Assembly (NCBI RefSeq): GCF_021442385.1
Contig: NZ_MUZA01000002.1
Coordinates: 1 to 64,000 of the forward strand
Source: Micromonospora sp. MH99
GTDB taxonomy: Bacteria; Actinomycetota; Actinomycetes; Mycobacteriales; Micromonosporaceae
Direction: 5' to 3'
Length of the DNA: 64,000 nucleotides
This document shows positions 29,129 through 37,932 of the stretch, one piece after another; position 1 is the stretch's first letter; every line of letters starts with the position of its first letter. Made by a program: the position numbers and the translations under genes. The notes below the pieces were generated by a model. The model worked only from the letters and a program-made list of their open reading frames with translations. It was not told where the DNA came from and did no database searches.

Positions 29129-30806
29129 AGCCGGTCGGGCCGATCGCCACGGAGAGCGCGGCCGCACGGGCGTGCCGGATCGCGGCCGGCGTGTCAGTGA
29201 AGACCAGCCCTTCGCGGCGCAGCTCGTCAGCCACCCCCAGGGTGGTGAGCACCTGGTCGTGGGCGGGTGTGATGCCGGAGAGCAGGACGGTGATCCCGCG
29301 TCCGCGCAGCCGTCGGATCGCGTCACCGAGGACGTGCGCGCCGGTGGCGTCCATGGTGGTCACGCGGGACATCCGCAGGATGACCACGCGAACGTCGGCG
29401 ACCTCGGAGAGTTCGAGCAGGAAGGTGTGGGCCGCGGCGAAGAAGAGCGGCCCGTCCAGCCGGTACGCGACGATGTGTTCGGTGAGCAGCGCGTACTCCT
29501 CGTCGCTGTGTTCACCGGGGTCGAGGGGCACCTGTTCCAGCCGGGCGCTGCGGGCTACCGCGCGCAGGGCCAGCACCACGGCGACGCCGACGCCGACCGC
29601 CACGGCGGTGACGAGGTCCCAGATCACCGTGACGGCGAAGGTGAGTACCAGCACTACCGCGTCGCCCCGGGTGGCGCGGGCCAGCGCCCACAACGAACCA
29701 GCCTCCACCATGCGGACCGTGGTGGCCAGCAGGACCCCGGCCAGGGCGGCGAGTGGGATCCGGCCGACCAACGGCGCGGCGGCCAGCACGATGGCGGCGA
29801 GGGCGACGGCGTGGGTGAGGGCCGCCAGCTTCGAGGCCGCTCCGGCGCGGACGTTGACCGCCGTACGGGCGATGGCGGCGGTCGCCGGAATGCCGCCGAA
29901 GAGCGGGGCGGCGAGGTTGGCCAGCCCCTGACCGAAGAGTTCCCGGTCCGGGTCGTGCCGCTCGCCGACGGTCATGCCGTCGGCGACGGTGGCGGAGAGC
30001 AGGCTCTCCAGGGCGGCGAGCGCGGCGACGGCGAGCGCGCTGGGCAGCAGCACGCCGAGCGCGCCGAGGTCGAGGAAGCCGAGTGAGGGCGCTGGTAGGC
30101 CCTGCGGCAGCGCACCGATCCGGACCAGGTCGAGCGGCGCGACCTCGGCGAGGACGGTGGCGGCCGCCACGCCGAGCAGGGAGAACGGCAGGCCCGGCCG
30201 CCACCGGGCGCCCAGCAGCATCAGCGCCGCGACGGCGAGGGCCACCGCGAGCGCCGCCGGCCGCGGGTGTACGACGAAACGGGCTACCGCGTCGGCGGCG
30301 ACGGCCCAGATCTTCTCTCCGTGCGCGTCGGTGACGCCGAGCGCGGCGGGCACCTGTTGCAGGGCGATGACCACGGCGATGCCGGCGGTGAAGCCCTCCA
30401 GCACCGGGGTGGGCAGGTAGCGGACGTACCGGCCCAGGCGGGCCACGGCGAGCGCGATCAGCACCAGGCCGGCCATCGCTCCGACCATGAGCACGCCGGT
30501 GGCTCCGAACTGCTGCACCACCGGCACCAGCACCACGGTCATCGCCCCGGTCGGCCCGGAGACCTGGAGGTTGGAGCCGCCGAAGACGGCGGCCACCGCG
30601 CCGGCGATCACGGCGGTGATCAGACCGGCCTGGGCGCCGAGCCCCGAGGTGACGCCGAACGCCAGCGCCAGTGGCAGCGCCACCACCGCCACGGTGAGCC
30701 CGGCCAGCAGGTCGCGGCGCGGTGAACGGTGGACGGCCGCCCAGTCGGCCCGGCCGGGCAGCAGCCCGAGGATCCGCTCGCGGGTCGCCCGGATGGCGAC
30801 GCTCAC
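29127..30806 (-). CDS. SulP family anion transporter with STAS domain
   Basis: A 559-residue membrane transporter. About 10-12 hydrophobic helices cover residues 30-430, including the SulP signatures 'GLTVAVVALPLALAFGVTSGLGAQAGLITAVIAG', 'VFGGSNLQVSGPTGAMT' and 'GGIPATAAIARTAVNVRAGA'. A cytoplasmic STAS domain occupies about 440-545 ('VVILRMSRVTTMDATGAHVLGDAIRRL'). The family moves sulfate, bicarbonate or other anions; the substrate is not determinable here. The GTG start overlaps the upstream ArsR stop (GTGA), so the two are translationally coupled and the ArsR protein likely controls the transporter. Confidence 0.92.
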   Translation of the reverse strand: MSVAIRATRERILGLLPGRADWAAVHRSPRRDLLAGLTVAVVALPLALAFGVTSGLGAQAGLITAVIAGAVAAVFGGSNLQVSGPTGAMTVVLVPVVQQFGATGVLMVGAMAGLVLIALAVARLGRYVRYLPTPVLEGFTAGIAVVIALQQVPAALGVTDAHGEKIWAVAADAVARFVVHPRPAALAVALAVAALMLLGARWRPGLPFSLLGVAAATVLAEVAPLDLVRIGALPQGLPAPSLGFLDLGALGVLLPSALAVAALAALESLLSATVADGMTVGERHDPDRELFGQGLANLAAPLFGGIPATAAIARTAVNVRAGAASKLAALTHAVALAAIVLAAAPLVGRIPLAALAGVLLATTVRMVEAGSLWALARATRGDAVVLVLTFAVTVIWDLVTAVAVGVGVAVVLALRAVARSARLEQVPLDPGEHSDEEYALLTEHIVAYRLDGPLFFAAAHTFLLELSEVADVRVVILRMSRVTTMDATGAHVLGDAIRRLRGRGITVLLSGITPAHDQVLTTLGVADELRREGLVFTDTPAAIRHARAAALSVAIGPTG

Positions 30807-31141
30807 CGGTCGCCGCTCGTGGCGCGCAACTCGTCGAGGAGGGAGTCCCGGTCGGTCAGGACCGAGCCGAGGATGCGTCGACCGGCGGCCAGCAGGTCGG
30901 CGACGTCGGGGGTGCTGAGCGCGTACATGACGAGGGGGCCGTCGCGGTGTGAGGTGACCATTCCGGCACGGCGCAGCACGGCGAGCTGCTGGGAGAGGTT
31001 CGACGCCTCGACCTCGATCATGGCGAGCAGGTCGCGGACCGGTTTCGGGCCGTCCTGGAGCAGCTCCAGCACCCGGATGCGCACCGGATGCCCGAGGGTG
31101 CGAAATAGCTCGGCCTTCGCCTGGTACAGCGGCACCGACAT
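30803..31141 (-). CDS. ArsR-family winged-helix repressor
   Basis: A 112-residue regulator. The winged helix-turn-helix reads 'FRTLGHPVRIRVLELLQDGPKPVRDLLAMIEVEASNLSQQLAVLRRAGMVTSHRDGPLVMYALS'. No cysteine-rich metal site (such as CVC) is present, so sensing is not of the classic arsenic type. ATG at 31141 is preferred because AGGGG lies 5 nt upstream; GTG 31147 is the alternative. It is the first gene of an ArsR-SulP operon and has a perfect dyad in its promoter at 31179-31194, consistent with autorepression. Confidence 0.9.
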   Translation of the reverse strand: MSVPLYQAKAELFRTLGHPVRIRVLELLQDGPKPVRDLLAMIEVEASNLSQQLAVLRRAGMVTSHRDGPLVMYALSTPDVADLLAAGRRILGSVLTDRDSLLDELRATSGDR

Positions 31142-31178
31142 GTACACCCCTCCCCGGTCGACACGAAGACTTTATCAC

Positions 31179-31194
31179 TTGAAGAAATCTTCAA
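31179..31194. promoter_or_regulatory. ArsR-type operator
   Basis: Perfect 7-bp arms TTGAAGA and TCTTCAA separated by two bases lie 38-53 bp upstream of the arsR-like start, overlapping the presumed promoter. The location in an unusually A/T-rich stretch supports a regulatory role. Confidence 0.65.
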
Positions 31195-31234
31195 CTAGCG
31201 CCAAGGCGGTGGCCGGTCGGCCGGTAACGGTCTC

Positions 31235-33685
31235 CTAGCTCCGCTCGATGTCGTTCACGCAGCGCAGCACCGGCCGACGGGTCAGAGCCGCCCCGTCCAG
31301 TGACGCGCCCGCGCTCACCGTGAACGTCGTCGACTCGCCGGGCAGCAGGGTGACCAGGGCGCTGTCCACTGTGGCGGAGGCGTCCAGCCGGTCCGGGAAG
31401 AGGGTCAGCTCGCGCAGCACCGTGCGGGCGGTGACGCGCACCCGCTGACCTCCGTCGACCGGTTCGACAGTCGCGTCCCAGGCCGCCGCCGGCCAGTCGA
31501 CGTCCCGGTCCTCGGCGAAGAACCACAGCGCCCGCTCCACGGCGTCGCCAGCCTCCGCGACCAGCAGCTCACGGCGGCTCTCGTCCGGCCGCGCCAGCTC
31601 CGCCGGCAGCGCCAGCACCACCGAGGAGTACGCCGGGACGTCGAGGTCGACCGAGGTCTTCGCCCTCGGCTCCCCGGCGAGGGTGGTGCGGGTGACCGTG
31701 GCCGGCGCGGTCCATGCCTCGGCTGTCTCGTTCACCGCCACCAGGGCCAGCCCACCGTCGCGGGGCTGCACGGTCAACAGCCGGTCGGCGTACGCGTGGC
31801 GCAGCGCATACCACAGGGGTTTGCGGCGACCGTCGCCGTCGACGGCCGACCAGGAGGTCACCGGCCAGCAGTCGTTGAGCTGCCAGACGAGCGTGCCGGC
31901 ACAGACGTCGCGGTGCGAGCGGAAGTGCTCCACCCCGAGCTGGATGGCCCGCGCCTGGTTGAGCTGCGTCAGGTAGTGCCAGTCGTCGAAGTCGACCGGG
32001 GCGGGCAGGTGCGCGTCCAGGCCCCGCTGGAGCTTGGCGTCGCCGTTGGCCGCCTTCTGGTGGTGCGCCATGCCCGGCGAGTCGGGGGCGAGCGGATCAT
32101 CGCTGAGCGCCCGCCGCAACGTGGCGTACGCCGGTGGGGCCTGGTAGCCGAACTCGGCGACGAAGCGCGGGACGTACTCCCGGTATCTCGTGTAGTCGTC
32201 GGTGTTCCACACGTCCCAGATGTGGGTGGTGCCGTGCGCCGGGTCGTTGGGGTGGATGGCCTCGGTGCCCGACCAGGGGCTGCCCGGCCAGTACGGGCGG
32301 GTCGGGTCCAGCTCGCCGACGATGCGGGGCAGGACGTCGAGGTAGTAGCCCCGGCCCCAGGTGCGGCCGGCGAGGGGTTCCTGCCAGTCCCAGTCGTGCC
32401 AGCCCCAGATGTTCTCGTTGTTGCCGGTCCACAGGACCAGCGACGGGTGCGGCGTCAGCCGGGTCACCTGCTCGGCGGCCTCGGCGGCGACCTCGCTGGC
32501 GAACGGCTCCTCCTCGGGGTACGCGGCGCAGGCGAAGAGGAAGTCCTGCTGGACGAGCAGACCGCGTTCGTCAGCGAGGTCGTAGAAGTCCTCCGACTCG
32601 TACCGGCCGCCGCCCCAGACGCGCAGCAGGTTGACGTTGGCCCCGATCGCCTGGTCGAACCGCCCGGCCAGCCGATCGCGCGTGATCCGGGTGGGGAACG
32701 CGTCGTCGGGGATCCAGTTGACTCCCCGGACGAAGACCGGAACGTCGTTGACCGACAGCACGAACGGGGTGCCGTGTTCGTCGGGGGTGGTGTCCAGCCG
32801 CACCGAGCGGAAACCGATCCGCCGCGACCAGCCGTCCAGGGTGTCCCCGTCCGGCGCGTGCAGGGTCACCTCCAGCAGGTGACGGCTCTGTTCGCCGTAC
32901 CCCCGTGGCCACCACAGCGCGGGCTCGCGGACGGTGAGGGTCAGCACGGCCGTGCGCTGCCCGGCCGGAACGACCACCTCGGCGCTGACGTCGGCGACTG
33001 TGGCGCGGACGGTCAGCGGGACGTCCGCGACCCGCTCGACCTCGACGTGCACCTCGACCCGGCCGTCGCCGCCGGCGAGGGTGACCAGCGGGCGGACGCC
33101 TGCCAGCCGGGCCGTTGACCAGGCGTGCAGGGCGATGTCCTGCCAGATGCCGGCGGTCACCAGCGTCGGCCCCCAGTCCCAGCCGAAGTTGCAGGCCATC
33201 TTGCGGACGAACTGGAAGGGCTCCGGATACGCGTTGGGGCGGTCGCCGAGGCGGTCGCGCTGCGCCTCGGCGTAGCGGTAGGCCGACCCGAACGCGACGG
33301 CCAGGTCGTTGTCGCCGTCGCGCAGCAGCGAGGAGACGTCGAACCGGTGGCCGCGGTGCATGTTCTCGGTACGGCCGACCTCGACCCCGTTGACGCTGAT
33401 GGTGGCGACGGTGTCCAGGCCGGCGCAGACCAGGTCGACCCGGTCGTGGTCGCCGGCCGGAGCCCCGAAGGTCGTCCGGTAGTGCCAGTCGGTACGCCCG
33501 ATCCAGGCCAGGGACAGCTCGTTGTCGTCGAGGTACGGATCGGCGATCAGCCCGGCGTCGAGCAGGTCGGTGTGCACGCACCCGGGGACGGTCGCCGGCA
33601 CGGATCGACCGGCGATCTCCGCCGGCACCTGCGCTCCGGGTGCCGCCCGCAGGGTCCAGCCGTCGTGGAGGGCCTGTCGACTCAA
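31235..33685 (-). CDS. Beta-mannosidase (glycoside hydrolase family 2)
   Basis: An 816-residue cytoplasmic enzyme without a signal peptide. An N-terminal GH2 sugar-binding jelly roll (about 10-180, 'GWTLRAAPG...VPATVPGCVHTDLL') is followed by an Ig-like domain and a TIM barrel. The acid/base Glu is in 'WTGNNENIWGW' and the nucleophile Glu in 'FVAEFGYQAPP'. 'CNFGWDWGPTLVTAGIW' is characteristic of beta-mannosidases rather than beta-galactosidases. It would cleave non-reducing mannose from imported beta-manno-oligosaccharides. The start is TTG, with a GGTGAAG before it. It is divergent from a LacI gene that probably controls it. No transporter genes are adjacent. Confidence 0.88.
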   Translation of the reverse strand: MSRQALHDGWTLRAAPGAQVPAEIAGRSVPATVPGCVHTDLLDAGLIADPYLDDNELSLAWIGRTDWHYRTTFGAPAGDHDRVDLVCAGLDTVATISVNGVEVGRTENMHRGHRFDVSSLLRDGDNDLAVAFGSAYRYAEAQRDRLGDRPNAYPEPFQFVRKMACNFGWDWGPTLVTAGIWQDIALHAWSTARLAGVRPLVTLAGGDGRVEVHVEVERVADVPLTVRATVADVSAEVVVPAGQRTAVLTLTVREPALWWPRGYGEQSRHLLEVTLHAPDGDTLDGWSRRIGFRSVRLDTTPDEHGTPFVLSVNDVPVFVRGVNWIPDDAFPTRITRDRLAGRFDQAIGANVNLLRVWGGGRYESEDFYDLADERGLLVQQDFLFACAAYPEEEPFASEVAAEAAEQVTRLTPHPSLVLWTGNNENIWGWHDWDWQEPLAGRTWGRGYYLDVLPRIVGELDPTRPYWPGSPWSGTEAIHPNDPAHGTTHIWDVWNTDDYTRYREYVPRFVAEFGYQAPPAYATLRRALSDDPLAPDSPGMAHHQKAANGDAKLQRGLDAHLPAPVDFDDWHYLTQLNQARAIQLGVEHFRSHRDVCAGTLVWQLNDCWPVTSWSAVDGDGRRKPLWYALRHAYADRLLTVQPRDGGLALVAVNETAEAWTAPATVTRTTLAGEPRAKTSVDLDVPAYSSVVLALPAELARPDESRRELLVAEAGDAVERALWFFAEDRDVDWPAAAWDATVEPVDGGQRVRVTARTVLRELTLFPDRLDASATVDSALVTLLPGESTTFTVSAGASLDGAALTRRPVLRCVNDIERS

Positions 33686-33731
33686 GACTTCACCGCACCT
33701 TCGTGACCTTCGTGGTCGAGAGAACGTGGAC

Positions 33732-33743
33732 TGAACCGGATAA
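33732..33743. promoter_or_regulatory. Imperfect LacI operator in the mannosidase-lacI region
   Basis: TGAACCGGATAA matches 10 of 12 positions of the perfect palindrome TGAACCGGTTCA found at 34838. It lies 47 bp upstream of the mannosidase start and 78 bp upstream of lacI. Confidence 0.45.
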
Positions 33744-33775
33744 GCTCAGCCACCGTACGATTCGACTTCCGGGCT

Positions 33776-33792
33776 GTCAAAGACCGGTTGAC
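33776..33792. promoter_or_regulatory. CCGG-centred dyad upstream of the lacI gene
   Basis: GTCAA-N7-TTGAC, containing ACCGGTTGA, is a dyad with the central CCGG of LacI-family operators. It lies 29 bp before the LacI start codon. Confidence 0.4.
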
Positions 33793-33820
33793 GAGCCCCG
33801 AGCGGTAGAGGAGCACGCCG

Positions 33821-34840
33821 GTGAAGCGGCCGACAATCGCCGACGTCGCCCGTCGCGCAGGCGTGTCCAAGGGTGCCGTGTCGTACGCGCTGAACGGGCA
33901 GCCCGGAGTCTCGGCGGCCACCCGGGCACGCATTCTCGCCATCGCTACCGAGATCGGGTTCAGCCCGAGCAGCGCCGCGCGGGCGCTCTCCGCCGCCACC
34001 GCCGGCGCCGTCGGCCTGGCCCTGTGCCGGCCCGCCCGGACGCTGGGCGTCGAGCCGTTCTTCATGGCGCTGATCAGTGGTGTGGAGGCCGAACTCTCGG
34101 CCCGCTCGTACGCGCTGACCCTCCAGGTGGTGGCCGACCACGACGCCGAGATCGCGGTGTACCGGCGCTGGTGGGGCGAGCGCCGGGTGGACGGGGTGCT
34201 CGTCTGCGACCTGCGCACCGACGACCGCCGCATCGCCGCCCTGCAACAGCTCCAACTGCCGGCCGTGGTGATCGGCGGGCCCGGCGGCACCGGCGAGCTG
34301 GCCAGCCTCTGGTCCGACGACGCGGTCGCGCTGACCGAGGCGGTGGAGTACCTGGTGGCGCTCGGGCACCGCCGCATCGCCCGGGTCGGCGGCCTGCCCG
34401 ACCTGCGCCACACCGAGATCCGTACCGACGCCTTCGCGGCGGTGTGCCAGCGCCTCGGCCTGACCGAGGCGGTCACCGTCTTCTCCGACTACACAGGTGA
34501 GGAGGGTGGCCGGGTCACCCGCCGACTGCTCAGCTCCGCCGCGCGGCCCACGGCGGTCATCTACGACAACGACGTGATGGCCGTCGCCGGGCTCTCGGTC
34601 GCCCAGGAGATGGGCCTCACCGTGCCGGACGACCTGTCCATCGTGGCGTGGGACGACTCGCCCCTGTGCCGGCTGGTGCACCCGCCCCTGACGGCGCTGG
34701 GCCGCGACATCCCGGCGTACGGCGCGCACGCCGCCCGCCACCTGCTCGCCGTCATCGGGGGGCAGCCGGCGACGCGCGTGCAGGACGAGAGCCCGCAGCT
34801 GACCCCGCGCGGCAGCACCGCACCGCCGCGCGACAAGTGA
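33821..34840 (+). CDS. LacI-family transcriptional regulator
   Basis: A 339-residue repressor. The N-terminal HTH and hinge read 'TIADVARRAGVSKGAVSYALNGQPGVSAATRARILAIATEIGFSPSSAARAL' (about residues 4-58), followed by a periplasmic-binding-protein-like sensor domain and a conserved 'IYDNDVMAVAGLSVAQEMGLTVPDDLSIVAWDD' block. The GTG has GGAG 7 nt upstream. It is divergent from the beta-mannosidase, so a manno-oligosaccharide inducer is the likely ligand (inference). Its stop codon lies within the perfect palindrome at 34838-34849. Confidence 0.92.
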   Translation: MKRPTIADVARRAGVSKGAVSYALNGQPGVSAATRARILAIATEIGFSPSSAARALSAATAGAVGLALCRPARTLGVEPFFMALISGVEAELSARSYALTLQVVADHDAEIAVYRRWWGERRVDGVLVCDLRTDDRRIAALQQLQLPAVVIGGPGGTGELASLWSDDAVALTEAVEYLVALGHRRIARVGGLPDLRHTEIRTDAFAAVCQRLGLTEAVTVFSDYTGEEGGRVTRRLLSSAARPTAVIYDNDVMAVAGLSVAQEMGLTVPDDLSIVAWDDSPLCRLVHPPLTALGRDIPAYGAHAARHLLAVIGGQPATRVQDESPQLTPRGSTAPPRDK

Positions 34841-34849
34841 ACCGGTTCA
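34838..34849. promoter_or_regulatory. Perfect 12-bp LacI-type operator at the lacI 3' end
   Basis: TGAACCGGTTCA, a perfect palindrome with the central CCGG typical of LacI-family sites, overlaps the lacI stop codon in the 14-bp gap before the convergent GGDEF-EAL gene. It could be an auxiliary operator for looping with the upstream copies 1.1 kb away. Confidence 0.5.
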
Positions 34850-34854
34850 GTGCC

Positions 34855-37299
34855 TCAGCGGGACGCCGAGGGGAACTCCTCGAAGTACGCCTCGACCCGC
34901 TCGGCGGTGGCCGGACGGACCAGCGCGAAGCCCTGCCCGTAGCGGCAGCCGGCCCGACGCGCCCCCTCGACCTGGGCCGGTGACTCCAACTCCTCGGCGA
35001 CGATCTCCACACCCAACCGCTCGCCCACGCTGACCACCACGTCGATCAACGGCGGCTGCCCCACCGGCTGTGCCCCCACCAGCTCGGGGCCCACCTTCAG
35101 CAGGTCGATCGGCAGGCGGCGCAGCTGGGCCAGTGACGCGTGCTCGGCCCGGAAGTCGTCGAGCGCGGTGCGGACACCCAGCGACCGGAGCCCCGCCAGC
35201 CGGGCCACCACTGTCGACAGGTCGGCGCCGATCTGCGGCTCGGCCACCTCCACCACCAACCGCTCCGGCGACACCCCGTACGCGGCCAGCACCGCGGCGG
35301 TGCGCTGCACGAAGTCGGGAATGGTCAACTCCCGGGTGGTCACGTTGATCGCCATCCACAGCTCACGGGGGCCCGCCGACCAGTCGGCCAACTGTCGGCA
35401 GGCCCGGTCCAGCACCCACCATTCGAACTCACCGACCAGATCCAGATCCTCGGCGACCGGCAGCAACTCGGCCGGAAGCACCGTGCCCAGCACCGGGCTG
35501 CGCCAGCGCAGAAGCGCCTCGGCGCCCACCGGCTGCCGGTCGGTCAGGTCGAGCACCGGCTGGTAGACCAGGTCCAGCTCCCCCCGCGCCACCGCGCCGG
35601 GCAGCTCACGTTCCAGATCGAGCCGGCGCACCAACTGCTCCTCCAGGAACGCGTCGTACCACTCGACCCGGTCCCGGCCGAGCTGCACCGCACGCCGCCG
35701 GGCCAGCTCGGCCTGACGGAGCACGTCGGCAGGCCCCGCCCCACCGACCTCGGCCAGCCCGATGCTCGCCTGCACGCGCAGCACCGACCCGGCCGGTTGG
35801 TAGGGCGGAGTCAACGCGGTCAGCAGCCGGGTGCCCAGCGCGTACGCCAGCACCGGCCCGGCGGGGGTGACCACCGCGAAGCCGGTGCCGGTGCAGCCGG
35901 TCACCAGGTCGTCGGGCCCAACGACCGCGCGAGCCCGCCGGACCGCCTCGGCCAGCACGTCCTCCCGCGCGACCGGGCCGAGCCCGTCCACGCCGTGCAG
36001 CTCCACCAGCAGCAGCGCGCCGGTCGGCGCGGGCACGTCGCCGATGGCGGCGAGGGCGTCCAGCAGCGCCGCCCGGTCCCCGGCCGAACCGGACCGGTGG
36101 TCGGACGTCGACCAGGCGACACCCACGTCGGGCCACGCCGCGTCGACGCCGCTCGTCGCGGCGGCACCACCGTTCATCGCGGCGGCGCCACCGTCGGAAA
36201 GCCAGGCGCCGTCGACGCCCGCGGTCGCGCCCGGCTCGGACGACCACGGCGTGGCGTCGGGGCTCAGGTCGTGCGTGGACGCGCCCTCGGTCGTACCCGG
36301 CCAGGGCGGTTGCGCCGCCCGGTGCTGTCGGACCGTGCGATCGGGGCGTCGGCGGTGTGCGGCGGGCCGCCCCCCGGCGCCCGCGTCGCCGGCGCGCAGC
36401 AGCTCCCGCAGGACCAGTGGTGGCACCGCCGCCAGGGCAAGCAGCACACTCGTCCGGTCCGGAGTGCGGCCGGATCCCACGTTCAGCCCCGCCGCGAGCA
36501 GCAGCACCGACGCCGGGAGCACCACCCGTGGCCACGTCACGGCGGGCGGCCCGGTCACCGGCTGCGCGCTGGCCGTCGCCAGCGCGGACCTCGCGCCCAG
36601 CGCGGTCAGCAGCATCCCGAGCACCAGCGGCGGCGCCGCGAGCAGCGCCGCCCGGCCCGTCGGCGCGGGTGGCAGGACCGTCAGCAGCGCCAGCCCGACC
36701 AGGGTGAGCAGGGCGCCGCCCCGGCAGATCGCGTCGCCCGAGCGCCGAGAGGACCCGGTGAACGTGTGAAGCGCGGCCATGCCCAGCACTCCGAGCGCCA
36801 GCGCCGCCACCAGTCGGGCCGGCGCCGGCAGCGTGTCGGGGGGCAGCAGCAACCAGCCGGCGAGGGTCAGACCGACAGTCGGGCCGGTCGCCTCGACCAG
36901 CCCTCGCAGCCGCGCCGCGCGCGGCGACCGGACGGGGAGCCGACGCAGCCCGGCCACGGACAGGACCGCCACGGTCAGCGATCCGAGCAGCGCGGCAGCG
37001 CGGTGCCCGGCGTCGACCAGCGGCAACGCGGCGGCCACGCAGCCGGCCGCCACCACCGCCGCGTCGAGCAGCACAGCTGCCGTCCGCCACGAGGGGTCGG
37101 TGGATCGGTGGCCGGCGAGCCGGGAGAGTCGTACGCCGGCGAGCGTGGCGCCCGCGCCACCGGACAACGCGATCACCACCGGGGCCGGGACCAGCTCGGC
37201 AGCCCCGGCGAGGACGAGCAGCGCCACGGCCGTGGACACGGCGACCTCCGGGGCCGCCCGGCGGGGGACGAGAACACGGAACGGGTACGCGAGGAGCAC
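34855..37299 (-). CDS. Membrane protein with degenerate GGDEF and altered EAL domain
   Basis: About 814 residues. Roughly eight to ten hydrophobic helices lie in the first 290 residues, followed by a long low-complexity linker (about 300-400, Arg/Pro then Gly/Ala/Ser-rich). The GGDEF domain has lost its motif: the active loop reads 'TGCTGTGFAVVTP' near residue 470. The EAL domain keeps 'GAEALLRW' and 'INVTTREL' but has 'EVAEPQ' for ExTE, 'LDDFRAEHASL' for DDFG, 'LLKVGPEL' for KID and 'VAEELES' for AEGVE. It may be a weak phosphodiesterase or a c-di-GMP-binding effector. The start is uncertain; GTG 37299 has GAAGG 8 nt upstream, TTG 37344 or 37374 are alternatives. Confidence 0.82.
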   Translation of the reverse strand: MLLAYPFRVLVPRRAAPEVAVSTAVALLVLAGAAELVPAPVVIALSGGAGATLAGVRLSRLAGHRSTDPSWRTAAVLLDAAVVAAGCVAAALPLVDAGHRAAALLGSLTVAVLSVAGLRRLPVRSPRAARLRGLVEATGPTVGLTLAGWLLLPPDTLPAPARLVAALALGVLGMAALHTFTGSSRRSGDAICRGGALLTLVGLALLTVLPPAPTGRAALLAAPPLVLGMLLTALGARSALATASAQPVTGPPAVTWPRVVLPASVLLLAAGLNVGSGRTPDRTSVLLALAAVPPLVLRELLRAGDAGAGGRPAAHRRRPDRTVRQHRAAQPPWPGTTEGASTHDLSPDATPWSSEPGATAGVDGAWLSDGGAAAMNGGAAATSGVDAAWPDVGVAWSTSDHRSGSAGDRAALLDALAAIGDVPAPTGALLLVELHGVDGLGPVAREDVLAEAVRRARAVVGPDDLVTGCTGTGFAVVTPAGPVLAYALGTRLLTALTPPYQPAGSVLRVQASIGLAEVGGAGPADVLRQAELARRRAVQLGRDRVEWYDAFLEEQLVRRLDLERELPGAVARGELDLVYQPVLDLTDRQPVGAEALLRWRSPVLGTVLPAELLPVAEDLDLVGEFEWWVLDRACRQLADWSAGPRELWMAINVTTRELTIPDFVQRTAAVLAAYGVSPERLVVEVAEPQIGADLSTVVARLAGLRSLGVRTALDDFRAEHASLAQLRRLPIDLLKVGPELVGAQPVGQPPLIDVVVSVGERLGVEIVAEELESPAQVEGARRAGCRYGQGFALVRPATAERVEAYFEEFPSASR

Positions 37300-37502
37300 G
37301 GCGGTCGCCTTCGTGAGGGGGCACGGGGCGGTGCGACGGTGCAAGGCGGCGGACGTTGCGGGTCCGCTGCCCAACAGTGGGAAACGACCGGCGACCAGAT
37401 TGGTTACGCGTCGATCACCGGCGCGAAGCAGTGACCTGTGTCACTGTACGGCGTCCGGACCCCGTGGCGCCGCCCGCCGCGACCCGCGCCGACCAGGGGT
37501 GG

Positions 37503-37508
37503 GATCAT
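37503..37508 (+). promoter_or_regulatory. -10-like element of a leaderless promoter
   Basis: GATCAT lies 6 nt before the GTG at 37515. Confidence 0.3.
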
Positions 37509-37514
37509 CGCGGG

Positions 37515-37907
37515 GTGAGTACGCCCGACACGGTCCGCTTCCGCTACAACCAAGCCATCCTGGCCGCCGCCGTCATCGCCTTCGTCGGCGCCCTGCCGCT
37601 GGCCAACGCCCGGGCGTACCTGCTGCCGGTGCTGCTCGTCCCCCTCGCCGTCGGGGTGTGGGCCTGGCGGGCCGGCACCGACGCCGACGCCCGGGAACTG
37701 CGCCTGCGGGCGCTGTTCGGGCAGCGTCGGATCGGCTGGGACCGGGTCGTCGAGCTGGCCACCGACGCGCGCGGGCGTGCCGTCGCCCGCCTCGACGACG
37801 GCCAGCAGGTCCTCCTACCGGCAGTCCGCGGCACCGACCTGCCCCGACTGGTCTCGGCCACCGGCCAGACGCTGCCGGACGGGGCCGCCGAAACACCCGG
37901 CCCGTGA
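37515..37907 (+). CDS. PH-domain-type membrane protein
   Basis: A 130-residue protein. Two hydrophobic helices form a hairpin near residues 14-48 ('AILAAAVIAFVGALPLANARAYLLPVLLVPLAVGVWAW'). A bacterial PH-like domain follows ('AGTDADARELRLRALFGQRRIGWDRVVELATDARGRAVARLDDGQQVLLPAVRGTDLPRL'). This matches the actinobacterial bPH/DUF family of short membrane proteins of unknown function. The GTG start is chosen because the preceding open frame is Arg/Pro-rich and non-coding in character. It converges with the dehydrogenase gene. Confidence 0.8.
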   Translation: MSTPDTVRFRYNQAILAAAVIAFVGALPLANARAYLLPVLLVPLAVGVWAWRAGTDADARELRLRALFGQRRIGWDRVVELATDARGRAVARLDDGQQVLLPAVRGTDLPRLVSATGQTLPDGAAETPGP

Positions 37908-37932
37908 GCCCGACCCGTGCCGCGCGGCCCGA

